Program-made: the position numbers and the translations under genes
Notes under the pieces: model-generated
Told to the model about the DNA's origin: nothing
What the model saw: the letters and a program-made list of their open reading frames with translations, nothing else
Database searches by the model: none
Part shown: piece after piece, positions 1-7,834 of the stretch
Layout of the letters: the number at the start of each line of letters is the position of its first letter
Numbering within the stretch: the first letter of the stretch is position 1
Origin: Pirellulaceae bacterium
GTDB taxonomy: Bacteria > Planctomycetota > Planctomycetia > Pirellulales > Pirellulaceae
Reading direction: 5' to 3'
Assembly (NCBI GenBank): GCA_019636375.1
Contig: JAHBXS010000002.1
Location: 1,131,511-1,195,510, forward strand
DNA length: 64,000 nucleotides

Positions 1-1008
1 TAATTCGCTCGAAAAATCTGAGCTTCCCAACAAGTAACTAAACATCGACATGTAAAAGATAAATTTGGCAATCGGAACGTCTTCCGCATTGTTTCGTTTC
101 ATGAAGGCCGCCGAATACATTCCTGGGTTCATGTCGTTCGTCAATCGCCCGGCAACATCCATGCTGAAACCGCTTGGGATGAACAAGCCTCCGTACGGTT
201 CACCCGCAAGATTGTCCTTTTCCAGTTTCGTTGCGATTTCGTCGGCGTTGACCGTTTGCCAAATGATGATGTCAATCGCGGGAAGCCGTGGTCGGATGTG
301 GGGTTCGTATCGTTCGCGAAATTTCTGGGCCTTTTCAGTCGGAAGGGCGACGAGCATTTCATCGAGAAAGGCCGAACGTTCTTGACGAGTCATGTCGGAC
401 AATTCGGCAGCGAGAGTCTTGGCTGTTTCTTTAAGCTTTTGAACTTGGCCGTCGTTGAGTTTCAAGGCAGCCGACATTTCAGGTCCGGACAGAACTTGTA
501 CGATCCCGTCTCGTCGCAGGTTGAGGCGGTTCATCAATTCGCGGACGCGAGATTGTTGATGGGGAAGGAGGGTTTGCTCCCACGTTTGCTGAAACTCTTC
601 CCCGGCCTCGACGAGTTGGGCAAGCATTTGGTCGGTCAACTGAAATTGGCCCCCTGGAACTGCCGTGAGAATCTCGCCCAGACGTTTTTGAAAAGACTCG
701 ACGATTTGTTGGATCTCTTGTTCTTGGCGACTAGTTAAATCGAGTTCGGCAAGAATTTCGGGATGAGTCAAGAAATCGACGACTTCCTGTTTTCGATCCG
801 GAGCGCTGCGGTCCAATCGCGTCAAAACCAGCTTTCCATCTGCTGCGTTAGACGAGATCGAATAATGGGGCTGGTTGATCATTCCCAGCCGTTGTGGTGG
901 GGCGCCAATCTGCCCGACCAAAAATTGATCTCCGAGTCCCAAGACCAACAATATTTGCAGAAACCATCGCATACTTCGACATTGAGCGGTCATGTTGCAC
1001 CAAATCAT
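1..1008 (-). CDS. Exported protein of unknown function, C-terminus cut by window edge
   Basis: An open frame runs from an ATG at 1008 off the left edge without a stop, about 336 codons seen. The start is chosen because GGAG lies 8 bases upstream; an in-frame ATG at 993 is the alternative. The N-terminus has a hydrophobic stretch (WFLQILLVLGLG) fitting a signal peptide, so the product is probably periplasmic or surface-located. The middle is helical and Gln/Glu-rich and carries two stretches of the type L-x-L-T/N-x-x-Q (ELDLTSRQEQEIQQI; LKLNDGQVQKL), a pattern also present near the N-terminus of the giant protein at 50970-57554. The family is not recognised and no catalytic motif is seen. It is followed 41 bases downstream on the same strand by the end of the 1050-2278 locus, so these genes may be co-transcribed. 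Confidence 0.75.
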   Translation of the reverse strand, partial: MIWCNMTAQCRSMRWFLQILLVLGLGDQFLVGQIGAPPQRLGMINQPHYSISSNAADGKLVLTRLDRSAPDRKQEVVDFLTHPEILAELDLTSRQEQEIQQIVESFQKRLGEILTAVPGGQFQLTDQMLAQLVEAGEEFQQTWEQTLLPHQQSRVRELMNRLNLRRDGIVQVLSGPEMSAALKLNDGQVQKLKETAKTLAAELSDMTRQERSAFLDEMLVALPTEKAQKFRERYEPHIRPRLPAIDIIIWQTVNADEIATKLEKDNLAGEPYGGLFIPSGFSMDVAGRLTNDMNPGMYSAAFMKRNNAEDVPIAKFIFYMSMFSYLLGSSDFSSEL

Positions 1009-1049
1009 GGCTGGGACTCCGATTGAAACAATGAAAATGTTTTCTTCAA

Positions 1050-1430
1050 CTATTTGCGAATTTTTCGAATGATCCCCATCGCAACCAAGACCGCCAAGGC
1101 CGCCAGTAGTCCGATGAGATACAAGCTTGATTGGCCGGTTTTTTGATCTTTGGCACTGGTCGCTTGAGAGTTGGAAATAACTGGCGAACCGATGTTTGTT
1201 TGCTCACCAACGGCATTATTGAAGGTTTGAGCAACCTTACTGCTTCCGTCATCGACTTGTGCAGGGTCCATTTCAAAGGGATTCAACTCGCCGCCCGTTC
1301 GGCTGGAAGGATAGCTATACACTTTGGCCCCCCGGGGATAGGAAACACTAAACTTGGAGCGTTCAGGCTCTCCCTCGTGAAAGTCATACAACCGAAATCG
1401 CTTTATGTCGAATTTTATCACCCCGTCCAA
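1050..1430 (-). pseudogene. 3' fragment of a frameshifted exported/membrane-anchored protein
   Basis: The open frame has a TTG at 1430 as first possible start (126 codons) but is open in the same frame back to 1493. It ends in a single membrane segment (LYLIGLLAALAVLVAMGII) followed by a basic tail, a typical C-terminal anchor. Read upstream of the TTG, the frame gives ARFPFCAVTATAYNLDG, which continues smoothly from EFADLD in the preceding frame (1448-2278). I therefore see this as the 3' part of one gene broken by a -1-type shift near 1470-1480, not as an independent gene. If it is translated alone, the TTG start lacks a convincing ribosome binding site. Function unknown. Confidence 0.55.
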
Positions 1431-1447
1431 ATTGTAAGCAGTCGCCG

Positions 1448-2278
1448 TTACAGCGCAAAACGGAAAGCGAGCACCGCATCGAGATCTGCGAATTCAAGAA
1501 GCTTTACCACTTGGATATGGTCGCCCGATCCTCTCTGTATCTCTAACAGACAAAACGGAAGTTGACTGTCATCAAAAACCCAAACGCATTGAAAATCTGG
1601 AAGCGCTGAAGAACTTGCTGTGATTTTCAGAACCTTACTATTGAACCCTGGGTAGTCAATTCGTTCTTTACTGATGTCTAGTTTTGAAATATTTCGAACC
1701 GCATCGAAAAGTCTCGCAGTGCGAAAACCGCTTAGAAAATAGGGGCTGAATAAGGCTCCCTTTTGATTTCTGTTTTTAAATTCTTCGTTAGAAATTTTAA
1801 CGACATGCAATGATCCGCCAATACTACCTCCCGTGGCGATTTGTTGATGTGGATAGTATTCCAACAAGATATTATTGGCCCATGAACTGTGTGTTGTCGA
1901 CCAAGAGGTTGATAAAGTCTTTTCTGATTCTTTTCGAACATGAATTGGGGACTTGTAGTTGAAGTCATATCGATAGCAATTTGAACCGACAAGTAATTGA
2001 CCTGAGGCACGGCCCATACTGTCGAAGTTCCGTTGATCAGAAAAAAAGCGGTCATCAACATCTGTCGTAAAAACATCGCTCCATCCTCCTTCAAATTCGA
2101 ATTTCGCTGAAAACACCAATTTAGCAAGGGTTCCTGCAAGTGATGCCTCGATCATATCAAGCTTCCGCAGCATTTCTGCGTTCGACTCGGTTTGAGCGAC
2201 GTCTTGAGCAAATCCGCAAAGGCAAGACATCACCCCTGCGATGACGAACATGACGATTCTTTTAAAATTCGATACCAT
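1448..2278 (-). CDS. Exported protein of unknown function (5' part of a probable split gene)
   Basis: ATG at 2278 is preceded by GAGGGG about 9 bases upstream. The 276-residue product begins with a clear signal peptide (RIVMFVIAGVMSCLCGFAQ, cleavage likely after residue 24). The body has the alternating polar/aromatic pattern of a beta-rich secreted protein. Its final part (CVWVFDDSQLPFCLLEIQR, then VVKLLEFADLD) resembles the layout of LolA/outer-membrane lipoprotein-sorting-like domains, in which a '..F.d.dG..fPf..' strand pair follows. Those expected strands occur in the next reading frame (see 1050-1430), while this frame stops eight codons later. The full ancestral product would be about 408 residues with a C-terminal membrane anchor. 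No enzyme motif is seen. Confidence 0.65.
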   Translation of the reverse strand: MVSNFKRIVMFVIAGVMSCLCGFAQDVAQTESNAEMLRKLDMIEASLAGTLAKLVFSAKFEFEGGWSDVFTTDVDDRFFSDQRNFDSMGRASGQLLVGSNCYRYDFNYKSPIHVRKESEKTLSTSWSTTHSSWANNILLEYYPHQQIATGGSIGGSLHVVKISNEEFKNRNQKGALFSPYFLSGFRTARLFDAVRNISKLDISKERIDYPGFNSKVLKITASSSALPDFQCVWVFDDSQLPFCLLEIQRGSGDHIQVVKLLEFADLDAVLAFRFAL

Positions 2279-2451
2279 TTGTATCTGCCCCTCAAAATTA
2301 TGGCGATGTTCCTGAAAAAAAAGTTACACCGCTCGCAACTCTTTGAATGTCTAAAAAGGGCTTCTCAGCCGTCATCGCTGAGTTAAATCCACGCAGAACT
2401 GAAATTGAGGCTCTAAGTTCCCAACAAATCTACAGCGCCCGTCAAAATCGG

Positions 2452-3492
2452 TCAAGAAAATTCTGGTGAGTTCGCCGTCTGTTGATACATTCCCACGTCG
2501 GGGCGGAGGGTGTGGCAGTTTTGTTGGGCGAGGGTGTGGGTTAAGTCGTGGAACATCGCATCGTCCCGAAAGGTTCCGATGATCGCTCCGCCGCTCCCGC
2601 AAAATTTAGCGGAGGCTCCGACGGCTCGCGCGGCTTCCACCATCGCGATATGGGCCGGGTTCAAGCGACACAACGAACGACGTAAATCGAAGTTGGCATT
2701 GATCAACTCATGCAGCCTCGCGTGGTCGCCACGCTCCAAAACTTGCCGACCTTCCTCGGCATACGCGGCGAATTGCTCCATTGCGGCAATGACGGTGGCG
2801 TCGCCGGATTGGTAACGGGATCGCAAGTCGTTGTGGAATACTTCCGTCGGTTCCCCTACGCCTTGGGCATACGCGACATAAATGGGTGGCAGGAGTTCGG
2901 GATTCATTCGCTCGTAACGTCCAAAAGTCAAACCGTGCTGGGTAGTCATGGCCGCTCGCGAAAAGTCCATAAAGACTAACCCTTCGAAGGCCTGAATCAC
3001 GCGGTCTTGTAATCCGGCTGGAATGCCCAACTCTTCTTGCTCGACTGCCAACGTCAATGACGCCAACAATTCCGGTGCGAGTTCCATTCCGTGCCAACTC
3101 AACGCGGCTCGCAATGTGGCCATCACAATGGCACTTGACCCGGCCATGCCGACTTGGCGCGGGATATTGGTCCGAGCCGAAACTTGGAAAGTTGGCGCAT
3201 TGGGCGAAAGTTCTGTTCCGAAAAAATCGGCAAACTTTTTGAGGGCGGCCAAGATCAACCGCTCGCTGCCGTAGTAACCGCTAGAACTAAACGCTTGCTG
3301 CATGGCGGCGAGCGACGGGTAGCGTCGTTCTTCGCCGGGCATCGGTAGAATGGTGATCTCGGGGGCTTCGCTGAATTCGACTTCGGCAAAAAACTGGCCG
3401 ACGATCAGGCTGATGGTCTTACCGTGATAGCCGTCCGAAGGATTTCCCAACAGCCCGGCCCGGGCGTAAGCTCGGCGCACGATTCGTTTCAT
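2452..3492 (-). CDS. GHMP kinase, glucuronokinase-like
   Basis: 346 residues. The start at 3492 is set by an ATGA overlap with the stop of the upstream nucleotidyltransferase, giving MKRIVRRAYARAGLLGNPSD. The order of motifs is that of the GHMP family: N-terminal substrate-binding segment (ARAGLLGNPSDGYHGKTIS), the Gly/Ser-rich ATP loop (IPRQVGMAGSSAIV), and the C-terminal FCGSGGAI loop. GLLGNPSDGY.G.TIS, SSSGYYGSERL and GIPAGLQDRVIQAFEGLVFMDF closely recall plant glucuronokinase, which phosphorylates D-glucuronate at C1 with ATP. Cytosolic. With its partner it would turn free glucuronate into UDP-glucuronate. GHMP substrate prediction is risky; a heptose or fucose kinase role is possible but less supported. 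Confidence 0.8.
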   Translation of the reverse strand: MKRIVRRAYARAGLLGNPSDGYHGKTISLIVGQFFAEVEFSEAPEITILPMPGEERRYPSLAAMQQAFSSSGYYGSERLILAALKKFADFFGTELSPNAPTFQVSARTNIPRQVGMAGSSAIVMATLRAALSWHGMELAPELLASLTLAVEQEELGIPAGLQDRVIQAFEGLVFMDFSRAAMTTQHGLTFGRYERMNPELLPPIYVAYAQGVGEPTEVFHNDLRSRYQSGDATVIAAMEQFAAYAEEGRQVLERGDHARLHELINANFDLRRSLCRLNPAHIAMVEAARAVGASAKFCGSGGAIIGTFRDDAMFHDLTHTLAQQNCHTLRPDVGMYQQTANSPEFS

Positions 3493-4370
3493 GGCTCCCC
3501 TGCCCAGCGTTGTCGCAAACGGTTTTCTAGTTCGGGGTCTTCCGCGATGGCTTGTTCGATAAAGGCCCAAGCGAATTCTGGGTAGTTGCCGATGTCGATG
3601 CGGGACTCGTCGGCGGCAAGTCGGACTCCAAACACCCGTCGCCCGTCGCGCAGCATCTGTCGCACGGCGTCGGTGAGTTGAATTTCCCCGCCATGACCGG
3701 GCGGGGTCTGCCGCAGATAGTCAAAAATCGTTTCGCGAAAAACGTAACGTGCGGCGATCGCGAGACGGCTGGGGGCGTTGGCGAGGCTGGGTTTTTCGAC
3801 CAAATCATCCAAGCGAAAAACATCCCCTTCGCTGGCCGGGGCCGCGATGCCGTACCGCGAAACGGCGGTCGCATCAACTTCGCGAAAGGCAATCACTGCT
3901 TCGGCTTGCTCTTCTTCAAAGACTCGAATCAACTCGTTCACCAGACGAGACGATCCCAGGGGACGAATCAAGGCATCACCCAGGGCCAATACAAACGGTC
4001 GCGGCTCAAGGGCCTGGGCTCCGCATAAAACGGCGTGCCCTAGTCCCAACTGTTGTTCTTGCAGCGAAACCGAAATTCGCGTCGCCGCAAAGGGGCCGCG
4101 ACTCCAGAGCTGTGCAAGTGCCTCCGAGTTCCCCGCTTGGTTCAAGCTGCCTTCTAGATGACGGTCGAGGTCAAACAGGGCGGTGATTTGTGACTTGCGG
4201 GAAGAGGTAACGAGGGATAGGTGATTGATGCCGGCTTGGCACAACTCTTCGGCGATCCATTGCAAGGCGGGTTTGCTGCCGAGTGGCAACAGTTCTTTCG
4301 GAGTCGCAGCACTCAGGGGCAACAACCGCGTCCCCAAACCTGCCACCGTCATCAAGGCTTGGTTGACCAA
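3489..4370 (-). CDS. Nucleotide-sugar pyrophosphorylase, GalU-like UTP-sugar-1-phosphate uridylyltransferase
   Basis: 293 residues. TTG at 4370 is chosen over ATG at 4352 because GGAG sits 10 bases upstream and because GalU-type enzymes need the beta-strand before VAGLGTR. Motifs: nucleotide loop GLGTRLLPLSAATPKELLPL, base/sugar-binding LGLGHAVLCG and LALGDALI, and VEKPS with GRYVF replaced by AARYVF. GalU makes UDP-glucose from UTP and glucose-1-phosphate in the cytosol. Because the gene overlaps the glucuronokinase-like gene by 4 bases, glucuronate-1-phosphate may be its true substrate, giving UDP-glucuronate; that is inference. It lies 44 bases after the exosortase gene on the same strand and ends the envelope cluster. 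Confidence 0.82.
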   Translation of the reverse strand: MVNQALMTVAGLGTRLLPLSAATPKELLPLGSKPALQWIAEELCQAGINHLSLVTSSRKSQITALFDLDRHLEGSLNQAGNSEALAQLWSRGPFAATRISVSLQEQQLGLGHAVLCGAQALEPRPFVLALGDALIRPLGSSRLVNELIRVFEEEQAEAVIAFREVDATAVSRYGIAAPASEGDVFRLDDLVEKPSLANAPSRLAIAARYVFRETIFDYLRQTPPGHGGEIQLTDAVRQMLRDGRRVFGVRLAADESRIDIGNYPEFAWAFIEQAIAEDPELENRLRQRWAGEP

Positions 4371-4414
4371 GGATCATCTACTCCAAATTTCGAAAGCCGT
4401 GCAGCATCAAGTCG

Positions 4415-6220
4415 TCAATTGACACGCATCGCGGTTTCTGTGCTCGTAGGGGCAGGCGTCGCCCCGCCATCCTCCTGTTTGCGGCGAACCAAAAATTGCT
4501 GTCGGGCTTGTTCGCGAGCCTCTAAATACTTTTCAATGATCACTTCCTCCATCGCCGGGGAGATTGGACGATATTGAGTCACGAACATTTGCGACTGATA
4601 GGCTTCGGCACGGAACAAGCTGCCACGGATTCGGTTTCGCATCCGATTGGTTGAACCGCGAATGATCCACTGCACGACGTTCCAATCACCCGGTGCATCG
4701 ACAGCCTCACCAAACGAATCAAACAGACTGAAGACGACAAATCCATATTGACCAACGCTATTTGACATTTGTGCGGTAACGAAAGGCCAATTCTTCTCCC
4801 CTTCTTCACCCTTCCCAGTGTTTCGCAAGCGGACATTGATTTTCCAGCCTTGGTTTTTGTAACAGGTCGTCAACTCGTGCCAGCCAGGAAAAGTTTGATC
4901 GAATGAAAAGGTCGCTACGAACCGACTGAGTTGTTCGCCAGGCGCTGCGGCACGTTCGGCGGCGGTTGGTTCTGGGCTCAAGAAAGTCCACGTGTTGGAC
5001 AAACGCCCCAGGTCGCTCCCTCGCGTCCGCTCTTCATATTTGTACTCCACCAGTTGCCAATCACCCATGACCGATTCAGGAAGATCGTCCTTGGCCAAGG
5101 GAACTTCAACGTCCGTTTCAAACAGTCGGACTTTCATTTCCGGTTGGGTCAAGGAACGAAAGACATCGACGACCGTCATCAATCCAGCCAGCCCCAAAAC
5201 CCCGACGATACCCCACATCACCATGATGTTCGTTTGGGTTGGGCTTGAAGATGCACGACGTTTTCGTTGCGATTCCGCGTCGCCGCTGATCACATAGTTC
5301 CAGAAGCGAGAAATCGCACCTGTTGAACTGGACTCATCACCGTCAAACCGTTCGGTAGGACCAAACAAAAACAATAGGAACTGATCGGTGCTATAGACCA
5401 TCAGAATACCCAAGCCCAGAGTCGCATAACCAAGAAGGGCATGCGGCAAACCATGTGCGAGGTCCCATTTAAATAAATATTGAGCAATCGGGATCGCAAA
5501 AATCCGCAAGCTGTTCATAAAGATCGCCCAGAAAATCACGGAAGCCAACAGCAACAGACTGCGGAACCAAGGGCGTCGAAAGAACACGATGAAAAATGCC
5601 GCGACAAACAGCAGCGTGAAAAATGACTGAACGCCACTACAAGCCTCTTCGATTCCGAAGCCACTCGTACCTGGCGCCAAAATCACCGTCCCCGGCATAT
5701 AGTGCGGATAGCCCACCAAGTCGAGTTGGCTCGTCGTGACACGAGCACTCACTTGTTGCAACCAAGTGATCAGGCGACTGTCGAGCCCAAACGGGGGCGT
5801 CAAGCATATCAAGGCCAACAACGAAATCGACACGAGACTCTTGTCGGTCTCTCGATCAATCACCATCGACAACAGACTCGCCGACAAGGCGAATAGACAC
5901 GCCATCGCAAACCAAGGCTCCATATAGAGCCAAGCCCCGATGCCACAGACAAGACCCAACAGCAGCATCCCCACGCTAGACCAGCTTTGCCTTAACGCCC
6001 CTTCCGTACGCGGCCAACGCATAAATGCAAACACGCCGAGCGCGATCAAGGCGATCGGGAAGAACTGATAATGTGGCTTGGCCCATAAATTACGAAAGTA
6101 CAACAACAGCATCGGGATTTGAGCCCCGACGCCCACGAGATAAGGCAGCAAAATCGCCTGATTCGAAACAAGACCGGTCGATTTCGCTGAAGATGATTTC
6201 AAAGTTGCGGAGGCGGACAT
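4415..6220 (-). CDS. xrtU: Exosortase, long planctomycete type (XrtU-like)
   Basis: 601 residues from ATG 6220. The frame is open further (ATG 6292, TTG 6307), but that extension is polar and has no ribosome binding site. About ten membrane segments fill residues 20-290. The three catalytic residues of exosortases are visible: Cys in EEACSGVQS (about 194), Arg in NSLRI (about 239) and His in GLPHALLG (about 260). After the membrane core comes a soluble C-terminal half (about 340-600), like the EpsI-type domain fused in many exosortases. Such enzymes cut a C-terminal sorting tag and attach the protein to envelope polysaccharide. Location among nucleotide-sugar genes fits the known co-occurrence with exopolysaccharide loci. 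No substrate with a PEP-CTERM-like tag was found in the window. Confidence 0.85.
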   Translation of the reverse strand: MSASATLKSSSAKSTGLVSNQAILLPYLVGVGAQIPMLLLYFRNLWAKPHYQFFPIALIALGVFAFMRWPRTEGALRQSWSSVGMLLLGLVCGIGAWLYMEPWFAMACLFALSASLLSMVIDRETDKSLVSISLLALICLTPPFGLDSRLITWLQQVSARVTTSQLDLVGYPHYMPGTVILAPGTSGFGIEEACSGVQSFFTLLFVAAFFIVFFRRPWFRSLLLLASVIFWAIFMNSLRIFAIPIAQYLFKWDLAHGLPHALLGYATLGLGILMVYSTDQFLLFLFGPTERFDGDESSSTGAISRFWNYVISGDAESQRKRRASSSPTQTNIMVMWGIVGVLGLAGLMTVVDVFRSLTQPEMKVRLFETDVEVPLAKDDLPESVMGDWQLVEYKYEERTRGSDLGRLSNTWTFLSPEPTAAERAAAPGEQLSRFVATFSFDQTFPGWHELTTCYKNQGWKINVRLRNTGKGEEGEKNWPFVTAQMSNSVGQYGFVVFSLFDSFGEAVDAPGDWNVVQWIIRGSTNRMRNRIRGSLFRAEAYQSQMFVTQYRPISPAMEEVIIEKYLEAREQARQQFLVRRKQEDGGATPAPTSTETAMRVN

Positions 6221-6584
6221 GAAACTTTTTTTTCCAAGTGGAGAGACTTCGGGCTCAGGAATTTGCCACTCTGCCTTGTGCCCAGCCTGCATTTTAATCA
6301 AAAACAAGCGTTTTTTCTATGTCCATTTCGGCGATTCTGGATTGTCTCACAAAGTGCCCTACCGCCTAGCCTAACACCGGTTCGGCCTGTACCGGTAAAA
6401 CAAGGCAAGCCGGGTGGTTTGTAGCGAACATGAAGATTTAGTTTCGATGGCAAGCAGGGGGTTCAGGCATTTGACAGCCTGCGTTTTTTGACAGGATTCC
6501 AAGATTTACAGGATTGAAGATGATGAGAATGGGTTGATGGATTGTTGAACTGGCTGATTTGTGAAAAGCACCAATGCGAAGTTC
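6221..6584. other. Intergenic region between wecC stop and exosortase start
   Basis: 364 bases without a convincing gene. It holds one copy of a short dispersed repeat at 6490-6515 (GACAGGATT-type, with related copies near 9370, 14660 and 15950). At 6376-6381 and 6391-6396 there are two identical ACCGGT palindromes 15 bases apart, about 160 bases upstream of the exosortase start, a possible regulatory site but without further support. Nothing else is seen. Confidence 0.4.
6490..6515 (+). repeat. Short dispersed intergenic repeat (GACAGGATT family)
   Basis: A stretch of the form GACAGGATTYC-AGATTTACAGGATT. Closely related stretches occur in the two larger repeats at 14428-14698 and 15753-15988 and, in reverse orientation and shorter, at 9370-9385. 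All copies are intergenic. Function unknown. Confidence 0.6.
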
Positions 6585-7817
6585 CTACGACCAGAGGCCG
6601 CGAGTATCGATGACGACTCGCTCGTCGAATAGACGGCGTGAAAGGGCTTTGAATTCGCGATGATCGACCAAGACCAGTACGATGTCGGCGGCGGTTAAAG
6701 CTTCTTCGGCAGTGACTAACTCGCCGGCACCTTGCAGACGCACAGGGAGCGTTTTGACGTTCGGTTCTACTAACAACAACCGCCCCACGCGATCCGCATT
6801 CAAATGCTGGACGATTTCAATCGCCGGACTTTCACGCAAATCGTCCACATCGGCTTTGAAAGCTAATCCCAAACAGGCAATCACCGGGTCACGAAACCGC
6901 TCCGCCTTTTTCTTCACCGTGGCGACAACGTGATGGGGTTTGTAATTATTAACCTCGCGAGCCGTGCGGATCAAATTTGACTCGTCAGGTGCGGCGGCGA
7001 CAATAAACCATGGGTCCACCGCGATGCAGTGACCTCCCACACCGGGCCCGGGCCGCAAGATATTGACACGCGGATGGCGATTGGCCAAACGAATCAACTC
7101 CCACACATCAATCCCCAAGCGATCACAAATCAATGACAACTCATTCGCAAACGCGATGTTCACATCGCGGAACGAGTTCTCGGTCAGCTTGGCCATCTCC
7201 GCCGTGCGGGCGTCAGTTAGATAAATGTCGGCGGTGCAAAAAGTTTCGTACAGCGCCTTGGCACGTCGCGAAGCCTCGTCGCTTAGCCCCCCCACAATCC
7301 GGTCGTTCGTCACCAGTTCACGGAGCATTTGACCCGGCAGAATTCGCTCCGGGCAATGCGCGAAATGGTAATCCTCCGCGCGAGCGGAAGGCCCCAACTC
7401 GTCCAACAACCAACCTTGGATTTGTTCGGTCGTCCCCACTGGGCTGGTTGACTCAAGAACGATCAAGTTCCCCGGCTGAACGACGTCGGCAAGGCTGCGC
7501 GTGGCGGCCTCCACATAAGTCAAATCGGGAAGGTGCCCTTCGGTGCCGTGCTGGAACGGTGTCGGGACGGCGATGATAAACGTTTCGGCAGGTGCAGGTT
7601 TCAACGCGGCCGTCAAATTCCCGCTTTGCACCGCCGCACGAACTAAGATGTCCAAGTCTGGTTCTTGGATATGAATCTTGCCTTGGTTGATCGTGTCGAC
7701 CACTTCGGGGACCACATCGACCCCCAAGACCCGTTTCCCTTTGGTTGCAAAAATCGAAGCGGTGGGGAGCCCAATGTATCCCAACCCCAACACGCAAACA
7801 TCAAATTTCTGGTTCAT
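6585..7817 (-). CDS. wecC: UDP-N-acetyl-D-mannosamine dehydrogenase
   Basis: 410 residues, ATG at 7817 with AAGGTG upstream. An N-terminal Rossmann fold (VCVLGLGYIGLPTAS) binds NAD+; the middle has TENSFRDVNIAFANEL, and the catalytic cysteine lies in GPGVGGHCIAVDPWF, the form typical of UDP-ManNAc dehydrogenase (UDP-glucose dehydrogenases have GGSCFPKD there). The C-terminal UDP-binding domain follows. It oxidises UDP-ManNAc twice to UDP-ManNAcA in the cytosol. The gene lies 17 bases after the 2-epimerase gene that makes its substrate, which strengthens the assignment. UDP-GlcNAc C6 dehydrogenase (WbpA-like) is the main alternative. Confidence 0.92.
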   Translation of the reverse strand: MNQKFDVCVLGLGYIGLPTASIFATKGKRVLGVDVVPEVVDTINQGKIHIQEPDLDILVRAAVQSGNLTAALKPAPAETFIIAVPTPFQHGTEGHLPDLTYVEAATRSLADVVQPGNLIVLESTSPVGTTEQIQGWLLDELGPSARAEDYHFAHCPERILPGQMLRELVTNDRIVGGLSDEASRRAKALYETFCTADIYLTDARTAEMAKLTENSFRDVNIAFANELSLICDRLGIDVWELIRLANRHPRVNILRPGPGVGGHCIAVDPWFIVAAAPDESNLIRTAREVNNYKPHHVVATVKKKAERFRDPVIACLGLAFKADVDDLRESPAIEIVQHLNADRVGRLLLVEPNVKTLPVRLQGAGELVTAEEALTAADIVLVLVDHREFKALSRRLFDERVVIDTRGLWS

Positions 7818-7834
7818 AAGAACTCACACCTTCC

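Noticed and set aside
256..738. 160-codon open frame on the plus strand
   Set aside because: It lies opposite the partial exported-protein gene on the minus strand, which has a signal peptide and a ribosome binding site; the plus-strand product shows no domain.
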